Program-made: the position numbers and the translations under genes
Shown here: piece after piece, positions 7,381 through 14,467 of the stretch
Numbering within the stretch: position 1 is the first letter of the stretch
How the letters are laid out: every line of letters starts with the position of its first letter
Notes under the pieces: model-generated
Database searches by the model: none
Seen by the model: only the letters and a program-made list of their open reading frames with translations
What the model was told of the DNA's origin: nothing
Origin: JAGZHZ01 sp965150505
Lineage (GTDB): Bacteria; Bacillota; Clostridia; Lachnospirales; Lachnospiraceae
Direction: 5' to 3'
DNA length: 17,171 bases
NCBI GenBank assembly: GCA_965150505.1
Contig: CBCTVZ010000043.1
Coordinates: forward strand, 1-17,171

Positions 7381-8442
7381 TTATTTTTCAAACCGTTTTA
7401 CTAAGAAAGGCAACTGCTCTTTTTTCAAAAACAGGTTGCATCCCAGCGGATTTAAGACCATTCCCACACCATTTCCAATAAATCCTGACAGTTTATCAAA
7501 TGTCAGAATGACTGCGCTGAATTTCTTTTCTCTATTATACTTTGTAAACTCCATCAAATCGGTAAATACCGGTAAAATCATACTCTCATCCTTGCCTTTT
7601 AAGTATGGAATCTGAATATTTTTTTGGTCATTTCCAGCTTCTGGATCTACTTTGATAAATGGAACAAGAAATCTTCCTGCCACTAAGTTTTTACTCATTT
7701 CTTCTTCTAACTGAGGCAGACTTTCGTTCTCGCGTTTCTCTTCTTCTTTTCTTGCCTCCTGCAAGAAATACATACTTGTCAGCTGAAGAGCTGAGTTTTC
7801 CACTGCCGCTGCTTTATTTTCCATCTCTGCAAAATTTGGTTTTTTGCAGATACGTGTCAGTTTAAACATCATACCTTCTGTTCCATAATCAAAAAGTACA
7901 TTGTCAATGCCCATATAAAACAGACTGGTAAAGAACTGTAAAAACTTTTCGTTTTCGACCTTTACTCCTCGTAATTCAATGTTATTTTCTCTCTGTTTTT
8001 CCATCACCTGTCTCAATTTTTCTTCGGATGTAAAGATCCATGTCATATCATCAAATGTATTTGGATCACAGAAAGCAAATGGAGAATTTGTATATTTTGA
8101 ATATGCAACATAAAATGCTTCCAGTTTTTTCATACGCTCGATTGAGAGAGAATAGAAGAACGTTGCTTTTTTCAGCAATATCTGTGCTACATTTTCCTGT
8201 GATTTAATTTTTGCTTCATTAAAATCTGTAATATGCAGATTTTTCTCTTCCTGATCGTTTTTCTCCTGTGTCGGATGTTCTTTTTTTAATTCTTCTATTT
8301 TCTCTGATACTTTTTTATGGTGCATCGCTGCTAGACGAAACAGTGCATAGGCATCTTCCATAGACAGCTGATCATAAGCCTCCTTATCTACTTTGCTGCT
8401 CAGCAATAACTGATTCAGTTCTTCTAATCGTTCTTTTTTCAT
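7381..8442 (-). CDS. SseB-domain protein of unknown function
   Basis: 353 aa, soluble, with no signal peptide or membrane segment. The C-terminal ~105 residues (about 248-350) fit the SseB N-terminal-type domain: LVAGRFLVPF, IQIPYLKGKDES, ILPVFTDLMEFTKY and a closing GMVLNPLGCNLFLKKEQL. The N-terminal ~85 residues are charged and helical, possibly coiled coil (Lys/Glu-rich at 40-75). The middle (~90-240) is a region that I do not recognise. SseB domains occur as enhanced-serine-sensitivity or secretion-linked proteins in other bacteria, but function is not established for this type. The SD GAGGA lies just upstream of the ATG. It has its own promoter (8576-8604) and terminator (7326-7371), so it looks monocistronic. 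Confidence 0.7.
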   Translation of the reverse strand: MKKERLEELNQLLLSSKVDKEAYDQLSMEDAYALFRLAAMHHKKVSEKIEELKKEHPTQEKNDQEEKNLHITDFNEAKIKSQENVAQILLKKATFFYSLSIERMKKLEAFYVAYSKYTNSPFAFCDPNTFDDMTWIFTSEEKLRQVMEKQRENNIELRGVKVENEKFLQFFTSLFYMGIDNVLFDYGTEGMMFKLTRICKKPNFAEMENKAAAVENSALQLTSMYFLQEARKEEEKRENESLPQLEEEMSKNLVAGRFLVPFIKVDPEAGNDQKNIQIPYLKGKDESMILPVFTDLMEFTKYNREKKFSAVILTFDKLSGFIGNGVGMVLNPLGCNLFLKKEQLPFLVKRFEK

Positions 8443-8569
8443 AATTCCTCGTTCACTTTCTTAAAATTTTTGTATGCTTTTTTTGCATAGTTTCAAAAAC
8501 GAATGTTCATAAATTTTTCTAACCTTAGATCGCTTTATCTCCTTTGCAAAATCGATTCTTTTTTTCGAT
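8443..8569 (-). other. 5' leader of the SseB-domain gene
   Basis: About 125 nt lie between the predicted start of transcription and the coding region. The RNA would begin with a small hairpin (ATCGA at 8569-8565 with TCGAT at 8555-8551). A second weak hairpin (TATGC/GCATA) lies at 8473-8489. An SD-like AAAGGAG at 8539-8545 has no start codon behind it. No known riboswitch class is recognised. Confidence 0.3.
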
Positions 8570-8575
8570 GTACCC

Positions 8576-8604
8576 ATTATATCATAGTGTTTTTAATTTC
8601 TCCA
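8576..8604 (-). promoter_or_regulatory. Promoter of the SseB-domain gene
   Basis: Minus strand TGGAGA (8599-8604, 4/6 to -35), a 17-nt spacer and an extended -10 TGATATAAT with a perfect TATAAT at 8576-8581. The predicted start is A at about 8569. The remaining spacer up to the mntP stop (8605-8738) is AT-rich and shows no gene and no good terminator. Confidence 0.65.
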
Positions 8605-8738
8605 CCCCTCAATTCATTTTTCTGATAAAAATCTTTTCGTTTTTTCTCTTTTTCTCGTTTATTTCAATCAAAAATATGAAAAAATATTTCGCTTTTCTCT
8701 CCTTTTTGTCGTTTTCATTCTCATAAAATGTCTCTGTT

Positions 8739-9296
8739 TTATCCTAAAATTCCTAAATGTTCTATTAAAATTTTCAGCCCAATCAGAATCAAAATCAGAC
8801 CTCCCATAATCTCAGCTCGCGTTTTATATCGTTTCCCAAATAAATTTCCAATCCATATTCCGACCGCAGAAAACAAAAACGTTACACAGCCAATCATACA
8901 GACAGCCGGTATCATCTCAACCTGAAGAAATGCAAAGGTCACGCCGACAGCAAGCGCATCAATGCTTGTAGCCACAGCAAGCGGAATCATCTCTTTCACT
9001 CCAAAAGAACTATTTACATTTTCCTCTCCTTTTGATTCCCGAATCATCTGAATGCCAATCAGACTTAACAATACAAAGGCAATCCAATGATCAATATCGG
9101 CAATCAGACTTTGAAAACTTATACCTAAAAAGTATCCTAAAATTGGCATAAGAGCCTGAAATCCTCCAAAATAAATTCCTGCTGTTGCCGCTTCTTTTAC
9201 GGTTGCTTTTTTTACAGATAATCCTTTACAAATAGAAACCGCAAAAGCATCCATAGAAAGCCCTACTGCGAGCAAAAATAATTCCCATAATTTCAT
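8739..9296 (-). CDS. mntP: Manganese efflux pump MntP
   Basis: 185 aa, the usual size of MntP (DUF204), an inner-membrane exporter of Mn(II). It shows the internal duplication of the family: AVGLSMDAFAVSICKGL near residue 11-27 and ATSIDALAVGVTF near 108-120, each with the conserved Asp within a membrane helix. About six hydrophobic segments are seen (roughly 4-22, 38-58, 68-84, 105-125, 130-152, 163-180), with a short charged loop ESKGEEN at about 87-93. The SD AAAGGAG is 9 nt from the ATG. The gene stands alone behind a manganese-sensing yybP-ykoY riboswitch, which fits a pump switched on by excess manganese. No clear terminator follows it. Confidence 0.95.
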   Translation of the reverse strand: MKLWELFLLAVGLSMDAFAVSICKGLSVKKATVKEAATAGIYFGGFQALMPILGYFLGISFQSLIADIDHWIAFVLLSLIGIQMIRESKGEENVNSSFGVKEMIPLAVATSIDALAVGVTFAFLQVEMIPAVCMIGCVTFLFSAVGIWIGNLFGKRYKTRAEIMGGLILILIGLKILIEHLGILG

Positions 9297-9418
9297 CTTT
9301 TTTATCTCCTTTTTCTTTTGTTTTACAAAAATTCATGCGATCTCTTCAGCAAAATTTTAAATTTCCCTTCCTTTCTATTTTCTAGGCAGCAGTTGTCATC
9401 AAATTTTCTATTTTATCC

Positions 9419-9468
9419 AAAAAAAGAGACTCACAGGACAGTATTTTCATACTTGTCCTGTGAGTCTC
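9419..9468 (-). terminator. Riboswitch-controlled intrinsic terminator upstream of mntP
   Basis: A 14-bp perfect stem (GAGACTCACAGGAC at 9455-9468 with its complement at 9426-9439) continues after a bulged A into AGTAT/ATACT closed by a GAAA loop, and is followed by seven T. The 5' arm contains the 3' strand of aptamer helix P1 (CACAG, 9458-9462), so terminator and ligand-bound aptamer are mutually exclusive. Confidence 0.9.
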
Positions 9469-9547
9469 GCTTTTTCAGAATCTACCAGATTTTTCATCAT
9501 TTTGTTGACAGATCCACAGCTATTTACTGCAAGCTACTCCCCCACAG
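9458..9547 (-). promoter_or_regulatory. yybP-ykoY manganese riboswitch aptamer
   Basis: The minus-strand RNA carries the class hallmarks in order: CTGTG (P1 5' strand, 9543-9547), GGGGGAGTAGC, TGTCAACA (9503-9510), CTGGTAGATTC, then GCGAGACTCACAG with CACAG closing P1. The GGGGAGUAG and GCGAGA loops are the metal-binding elements of this Rfam family. Manganese binding stabilises P1, removes the terminator's 5' arm and should allow read-through to mntP, an ON switch. A leader of about 160 nt separates the terminator end from the promoter, and another 120 nt reach the mntP SD; I see no further element there. Confidence 0.9.
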
Positions 9548-9587
9548 ATTTGTTTTTGTTGAAGCATCTCATTTTTTCTTTCTGCTA

Positions 9588-9616
9588 AGGATATCACAGT
9601 TCTTTTATTCTGTCAA
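9588..9616 (-). promoter_or_regulatory. Promoter of the riboswitch-mntP unit
   Basis: Perfect TTGACA at 9611-9616, a 17-nt spacer, and TATCCT at 9588-9593 preceded by the extended-10 TG. The start would be near 9581, about 34 nt ahead of helix P1. The -35 lies only 22 nt after the aspA stop codon, and no aspA terminator is visible, so aspA read-through would also meet the riboswitch terminator. Confidence 0.75.
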
Positions 9617-9638
9617 TTTTTTTCTTTTTTCACGCATT

Positions 9639-11090
9639 TTAGATTCTTGTTTTTTTCAAGATCAAATCTTTTCCTGAAATTCCAGGTTCTGTCATCTCCA
9701 TCGGATCTAAAATTTCATCTAATTGTTCTGATGTAAGCAACTGTTTTTCTATAATCAAAGAACGAATGGATTTTCCTGTCTTAATTGCCTCTTTTGCCAC
9801 TTCCGCAGCTGTTTGATATCCAACATGAGGGCAGATTGCTGTGATAATTCCAACGCTGTTTTCTACCAATTCACGACATCTTGCCTCGTTTGCTGTAATT
9901 CCTAATACGCAATTATCTACGAATGTCTGTACGGCATATGCTAAGGTGTCAATAGACTGGAACAGACAATAGAAAATAATTGGTTCAAATGCGTTCAATT
10001 CCAGCTGTCCTGCCTCAGCAGCCATTGTGATGGTCATATCATTTCCTATGATATTAAATGAAACTTGGTTGACTACTTCTGGAATAACAGGGTTTACTTT
10101 TCCTGGCATAATGGAAGAACCATTCTGTTTTGCTGGCAGATTGATTTCCCCAAGACCTGCTCTTGGTCCAGAAGACATCAAACGCAAATCGTTTGCAATC
10201 TTAGAAAGTGTAACGGCACATGCTTTTACTGCTCCAGATACTGCCACAAAGGAATCCAGATTTTGTGTCGCATCAATCAGATCATATGCCTGTACAAAAT
10301 CCATACCTGAAATCTGAGACAGATTCGGAACAATTCTTCTGACATACTGTTCATCTGCATTCATTCCTGTTCCTACGGCTGTTCCTCCTAAATTGACCAT
10401 TCTCATTTCATCCATTGCTTTATCCATACGATTGATATCTCTCATAATTGCAACGGAATATGCCTGAAATTCCTGTCCAAGACGGATCGGAACAGCATCC
10501 TGCATCTGTGTTCTGGCCATTTTAATTACATGATTAAATTCTTCTGCTTTTTTGCAAAGAGCCGCATGAAGTCTTCTCAGTTCTTTCTGCGCATTATGTA
10601 AGAGGCGAAGAGATGTCATCTTTCCTGCTGTCGGAATTACATCGTTTGTGGATTGACCATAATTGACATGGTCATTTGGATTTACAATCGAATAATCTCC
10701 TTTTTCTCCTCCTAAAATTTCGATTGCACGATTTGCGATAACCTCATTTGCATTCATATTCAGAGATGTTCCAGCGCCTCCCTGAATCGGATCAACAATG
10801 AAAAACTCATGCAATTTTCCCTCGATGATCTCATCGCACGCCTGCACAATCGCATTTGCAATTTTTCTTTCTAACAATCCAACTTCGCAGTTTGTCACAG
10901 CACATGCCTTTTTTATATAGGCAAGGCTGTTGATAATTTCAGGGTGCATATATAAACCTGTAATACGAAAATTTTCGGCTGCTCTCATAGACTGCACGCC
11001 ATAATATACGTCAGACGGCACACTTTTCGATCCTATTGAGTCATTCTCTAAACGGTATTCTTTTCCATCCTGATTTCTCTTTTCAATCAT
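9639..11090 (-). CDS. aspA: Aspartate ammonia-lyase (aspartase)
   Basis: A 483-aa member of the fumarase/aspartase superfamily. It reversibly deaminates L-aspartate to fumarate and ammonia, supplying fumarate and nitrogen in anaerobes. Motifs: GGAGTSLNMNANEV (104-117), YGQSTNDVIPT (144-154), TQMQDAVP (194-201) and the mobile SS-loop NGSSIMPGKVNP (323-334) with the catalytic Ser. LGEINLPAKQNGSS is the aspartase-type form of that loop and distinguishes it from fumarase C (usually -LPENEPGSS-). A further mark is the C-terminal LILKK. The ~12-residue N-terminal lead before RLENDSIG is slightly longer than usual, but the SD GGGAGG 8 nt before the ATG supports this start. It is divergent from a LysR gene with overlapping promoters, so that regulator is its likely controller. 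Confidence 0.94.
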   Translation of the reverse strand: MIEKRNQDGKEYRLENDSIGSKSVPSDVYYGVQSMRAAENFRITGLYMHPEIINSLAYIKKACAVTNCEVGLLERKIANAIVQACDEIIEGKLHEFFIVDPIQGGAGTSLNMNANEVIANRAIEILGGEKGDYSIVNPNDHVNYGQSTNDVIPTAGKMTSLRLLHNAQKELRRLHAALCKKAEEFNHVIKMARTQMQDAVPIRLGQEFQAYSVAIMRDINRMDKAMDEMRMVNLGGTAVGTGMNADEQYVRRIVPNLSQISGMDFVQAYDLIDATQNLDSFVAVSGAVKACAVTLSKIANDLRLMSSGPRAGLGEINLPAKQNGSSIMPGKVNPVIPEVVNQVSFNIIGNDMTITMAAEAGQLELNAFEPIIFYCLFQSIDTLAYAVQTFVDNCVLGITANEARCRELVENSVGIITAICPHVGYQTAAEVAKEAIKTGKSIRSLIIEKQLLTSEQLDEILDPMEMTEPGISGKDLILKKTRI

Positions 11091-11191
11091 GTTTCTTTCC
11101 TCCCAAAATACATTCTCTTCCCATATTGTTTTTTACTTTTTCTTCTCTTTTATTTTTTCTCTTTTATCCGTAAAAAATCGGTGCTTTTCTG

Positions 11192-11220
11192 TTGACTCTA
11201 TTATATAAAATTCGTATAGT
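11192..11220 (+). promoter_or_regulatory. Promoter of the LysR-family gene
   Basis: Plus strand TTGACT (11192-11197, 5/6), a 17-nt spacer and TATAGT (11215-11220, 5/6). It predicts a leader of about 55 nt, very AT-rich, before the TTG start. It overlaps the aspA promoter on the other strand. Confidence 0.6.
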
Positions 11221-11228
11221 ATAATCAA
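11200..11228 (-). promoter_or_regulatory. Promoter of aspA
   Basis: Minus strand TTGATT (11223-11228, 4/6), a 17-nt spacer and a perfect TATAAT (11200-11205). It shares almost all its length with the LysR-gene promoter in opposite orientation, so the two polymerases would compete. The aspA leader would be about 100 nt. Confidence 0.6.
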
Positions 11229-11282
11229 ATACAAATAACTATATAAGAATTATAATTTTTATATTATATGGAGGTTCTCCCA

Positions 11283-12239
11283 TTGTTTGAAGGAAAAGAA
11301 TATATCTATGAAGTTTTCAAAGAAAAAAGTTTTTCAAAGGCTGCAAAAAATTTATACATTTCTCAGCCTTCTTTAAGTGCGTCTGTGCGACGTATTGAAC
11401 AAAAATTAGGAGCTCCGATTTTTGATCGAAGCTCCTCGCCGATTCAACTGACCGAATGTGGTCAGACCTATATCAAAGCTGCCCAGAAAATTATGGAAAT
11501 TGAACGCAGTTTTCAGGATTATCTTGACAATCTGCAGAATCTGCAAACTGGCACACTCTCAATAGGAGGCAGTTCTTTATTTGCTTCTTACGTTCTGCCG
11601 CCTTTGATTGCAGAATTTACAAAAAAATATCCGCTTATTACCATCAATCTTTTAGAAGAGACAACCTCTAATTTAGAACATCTTCTTCTAGAAGGAACAC
11701 TTGATTTAATCATTGATAATTTTCAATTTGAAAATGAATCGCTAAAAAAATATTTTTATCAGTCTGAACATCTTTTAGCTGCCGTTCCGTTTAGTTTTCC
11801 GGTCAATCAAAAGCTGTCCGCTTTTGCTCTTGATCCGCTTTCTATTCTCTCTGGACAGTATCTTGATTCTTCTATTCCATGTGTACCCTTTCAGATGTTC
11901 AAAGAAGAACCTTTTTTATTTCTGAAACCAGACAACGATACCATGCAGCGAGGTATGAAAATTTGTAAAAAATATGGCTTCCAACCCCATATCCTGCTCC
12001 ATCTGGATCAGCAGATCACCGCATATAATATTACATGTTCTGGTATGGGAATCTGTTTTGTCAGCGATACTTTAATTCGCTCTACAACGCCTCATCCAAA
12101 TGTCATTTATTACAAATTAGATTTTGATGAAAGTGTCCGCGATATCTGCTTTTATCGAAAACGAAACCGCTATCTTTCTTTTGCGGTAAAAGAATTTTTA
12201 AATTTGAGCTGTTCCTTCACAGACAAATTCAGCTTCTAA
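11283..12239 (+). CDS. LysR-family transcriptional regulator
   Basis: 318 aa. The N-terminal winged helix-turn-helix is clear: FKEKSFSKAAKNLYISQPSLSAS, followed by RRIEQKLG and IFDRSSSPIQLT. The rest (about 85-300) is the two-lobed effector-binding domain (GTLSIGGSSLFASYVLPPLIAEF, then LLLEGTLDLIIDN, and CSGMGICFVSD late). The ligand is not readable. An in-frame ATG at 11268 lies inside the SD region (GGAGG at 11270-11274), so it cannot use that site; TTG at 11283, 8 nt after GGAGG, is preferred and gives the normal ~10-residue lead to the HTH. It is divergent from aspA and probably regulates aspA and itself, by analogy with the family. Its stop overlaps the convergent HD-HAD gene by 4 nt. 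It is the only plus-strand gene in the window. Confidence 0.92.
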   Translation: MFEGKEYIYEVFKEKSFSKAAKNLYISQPSLSASVRRIEQKLGAPIFDRSSSPIQLTECGQTYIKAAQKIMEIERSFQDYLDNLQNLQTGTLSIGGSSLFASYVLPPLIAEFTKKYPLITINLLEETTSNLEHLLLEGTLDLIIDNFQFENESLKKYFYQSEHLLAAVPFSFPVNQKLSAFALDPLSILSGQYLDSSIPCVPFQMFKEEPFLFLKPDNDTMQRGMKICKKYGFQPHILLHLDQQITAYNITCSGMGICFVSDTLIRSTTPHPNVIYYKLDFDESVRDICFYRKRNRYLSFAVKEFLNLSCSFTDKFSF

Positions 12240-13792
12240 ATACATCCGCACCGTTTTAAAATCCATGCAATCCCATCTTCCATCACACTCTTTGTCTGAT
12301 AGCGGCAGACAGAAGCTACTTCCTGCGGCGCTCCTCCCATTGCAATACTGTTCGGTACAGCACAAAGCATTGTCAAATCATTTGTGCTGTCTCCGATTGC
12401 ATAACAATTTTCAAGCGGAATATCTAGCATTTTTCTTAGATATTCCATTCCTGTTGCTTTTGAATATCCTTTTGGAACAATTTCCATCATTTCATGTTCT
12501 CTCTGAATACAGAAAAAATTCTTTTTCAGCCAAGAAACAGCTTCTTCCTTTTTACTTTCTTTCATAAAATAAAGACAAAATTTATCAAAGTTCATGGATT
12601 CTGCAGTCAGAATCTCCGGAAGTTCTTTTGCTCTTTTTCCCATCTCTTTTTTGATCTGTTCCACTCTTTGATCCGTAAATCCTGCATGGACATCAAAATA
12701 TACGCCATTGTATCCCTCATAAAATGCTGGAACTTTCCATGTGCGAAAATTTTGTACGATCTCCAGACAAAGTTTTTTGGGAAGACTCTTTTTTAACAAC
12801 CATTCTCCCTGATACCACAGATACGTTCCACATCCACAGATATATCCGTCAAATTCCAATTCTTTTAATTCTTCGTCTATACTGACCCATGTTCTTCCCG
12901 TATTGACAACTGCAATATGACCTTTTTCTCTCATCTTTTTAATTGCTTCTTTTGTACTTTCAGGAATCTTATGCGTATCATTGTCTACAATCGTACCGTC
13001 AATATCGAAAAATACTATTTTTTCTTTCAACTGTTTTTTCACGTACGCATTACATAAGTTCTGAATCTCTTCCATTTTCTTTTTTGTCTCTGTATTGGTA
13101 TAATTTATACGCCTTATATTTCGATCAATCCAGTGATTTTCTTCCAGAAACTGAAAACTTGCCCGAAAATTCAAATCAAACACAAAAGCAAGATAAGACA
13201 CCCATTTATCCATATTTGTCTTTCTTGTATTCGAGAGAATCGTTCGTCCCTCTCGAATATCATTCAAAACATGGTCAGATATTTCTTCTTTTCCCACCTC
13301 TTCGGCCGATGTATCAAACAAAGTCTCTATTTTTTCTGTCTCTTTTACTCTAAAATTATCTAGTTTATCTGCATCTCGTATAATTTTGCACTGTAATTCT
13401 TCTCTTTCGCTCAACCCTTCGGGCAGCCTGTATGCAGAGTGATACGCGATTGCTTTCTTTATAATTTCATCATACTTTCTATCTTCTAAAAAATCTTTGA
13501 TTTTTCCTTCTTCAAATAAAACTTTTACACCAAATTCAGCGTGATCGAATTTTCGATCATCAAAACTTTGGAATGTTTTTAACTGTTCAAATCTGCCGAT
13601 ATCATGAAGAAGTGCAATCAAAAGAGCCAGTTGCGTATCCTCCTGGCTCATTTTTTCTTTTTTACAAATATAATCGGCAGCATCTAAAACAGCAAATGTA
13701 TGTGTCTTTTTCAGAAGAATTTTCTCGTCCTGCATATCATAATCTTGTAAATAACGTTCAAATTTTTTCTTTGCGTATTTTAGATCTATCAT
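12236..13792 (-). CDS. HD-domain / Cof-type HAD two-domain hydrolase
   Basis: 518 aa joining two hydrolase domains. Residues ~25-215 form an HD metal-dependent phosphohydrolase: H31, H63-D64 in ALLHDIGRFEQ, H118 in AYHSA and D142 in RDADKLDN. Residues ~258-515 form a Cof-type HAD phosphatase: nucleophile D263 and acid D265 in FFDIDGT, T298 in VNTGR, K445 in KGYSKATG, and D468/D472 in IGDSTNDLTML, with the type IIB cap between. All key residues of both domains are present, so both may be active. The start follows SD AAGGTGA. It begins 9 nt after the deoC stop, the fourth gene of the nucleoside-use operon, so dephosphorylating nucleotides or sugar phosphates is a reasonable inference. Substrates are unknown. 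I see no frameshift or internal RBS that would split it. Confidence 0.88.
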   Translation of the reverse strand: MIDLKYAKKKFERYLQDYDMQDEKILLKKTHTFAVLDAADYICKKEKMSQEDTQLALLIALLHDIGRFEQLKTFQSFDDRKFDHAEFGVKVLFEEGKIKDFLEDRKYDEIIKKAIAYHSAYRLPEGLSEREELQCKIIRDADKLDNFRVKETEKIETLFDTSAEEVGKEEISDHVLNDIREGRTILSNTRKTNMDKWVSYLAFVFDLNFRASFQFLEENHWIDRNIRRINYTNTETKKKMEEIQNLCNAYVKKQLKEKIVFFDIDGTIVDNDTHKIPESTKEAIKKMREKGHIAVVNTGRTWVSIDEELKELEFDGYICGCGTYLWYQGEWLLKKSLPKKLCLEIVQNFRTWKVPAFYEGYNGVYFDVHAGFTDQRVEQIKKEMGKRAKELPEILTAESMNFDKFCLYFMKESKKEEAVSWLKKNFFCIQREHEMMEIVPKGYSKATGMEYLRKMLDIPLENCYAIGDSTNDLTMLCAVPNSIAMGGAPQEVASVCRYQTKSVMEDGIAWILKRCGCI

Positions 13793-13801
13793 CTTGTCAC
13801 C

Positions 13802-14440
13802 TTATAAAGAGATCAATCGGCTTGTGCCTAGACGCTCTGCTCCTAATTCTAAAAATTTTTCTGCATCCTCAAGAGAAGAAATACCGCCCGCTGCTTTTAC
13901 TTTGACATCTTTTCCAACATTTGCTCTCATCAGCGCCACATCTTCAAATGTTGCGCCTCCTCCTGCAAATCCAGTGGAGGTTTTTATATATTCTGCTCCT
14001 GATTTTGTCACAACCTCACACATTTTGATCTTTTCTTCTTCTGTCAAAAGACACGTCTCAATGATTACTTTCAGCAATCTTCCCTGACATGCAGCTTTAA
14101 TTTCCTTTATTTCTTTCAACACTTCATCATACTGTTTTTCTTTTACCATTCCAATATGAATTACCATATCGATTTCATCTGCTCCGTTGGAAACTGCATC
14201 TTTTGTCTCCTCTACTTTCGCCTTTGTTGTCATATATCCATTCGGAAATCCAATAACGGTGCAGATGCAAAGCTGATCTTTTACATACTCTTTTGCTCTT
14301 TTTACAAAACATGGTGGAATACATACAGATGCCGTGTGATATTTGATTCCTTCATCGCAAATCTTTTTGATCTCTTCCCAAGTTGCAGTCTGTTTTAACA
14401 ATGTATGATCGACATATTTTAAAATTTCCTGTTTTTCCAT
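13802..14440 (-). CDS. deoC: Deoxyribose-phosphate aldolase
   Basis: 212 aa, a normal size for DERA. It cleaves 2-deoxyribose-5-phosphate to glyceraldehyde-3-phosphate and acetaldehyde through a Schiff base. Numbered from the chosen start, K153 in YIKTSTGF is the Schiff-base lysine, K182 in VKAAGGIS and D91 in EIDMVIHIG complete the catalytic set; YVDHTLL at the N terminus and CTVIGFPNG are also typical. An upstream in-frame TTG (14464) has no SD; the ATG at 14440 follows AAAGGGA by about 5 nt and gives MEKQEILKYVDHT, the expected N terminus. It is 27 nt downstream of deoB, and its product arrives from DeoB, so co-expression makes metabolic sense. Confidence 0.97.
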   Translation of the reverse strand: MEKQEILKYVDHTLLKQTATWEEIKKICDEGIKYHTASVCIPPCFVKRAKEYVKDQLCICTVIGFPNGYMTTKAKVEETKDAVSNGADEIDMVIHIGMVKEKQYDEVLKEIKEIKAACQGRLLKVIIETCLLTEEEKIKMCEVVTKSGAEYIKTSTGFAGGGATFEDVALMRANVGKDVKVKAAGGISSLEDAEKFLELGAERLGTSRLISL

Positions 14441-14467
14441 TTTTGTCCCTTTCTTTAAAAACAATCT

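Noticed and set aside
8544..8726. Possible 60-aa hydrophobic small protein on the plus strand between mntP and the SseB-domain gene
   Set aside because: Its Phe/Ser-rich content follows from T-rich spacer DNA. There is no SD before its ATG, and it overlaps the opposing SseB-gene promoter.
9639..9660. TCTTG/CAAGA stem at the aspA 3' end as its terminator
   Set aside because: A five-pair stem with a seven-base loop, inside the coding region and without a G-C-rich core. It is too weak.
12180..12240. Terminator hairpin GAGCTG/CAGCTTC at the lysR 3' end
   Set aside because: Only four to five pairs with a long loop, and no T-run follows on either strand.
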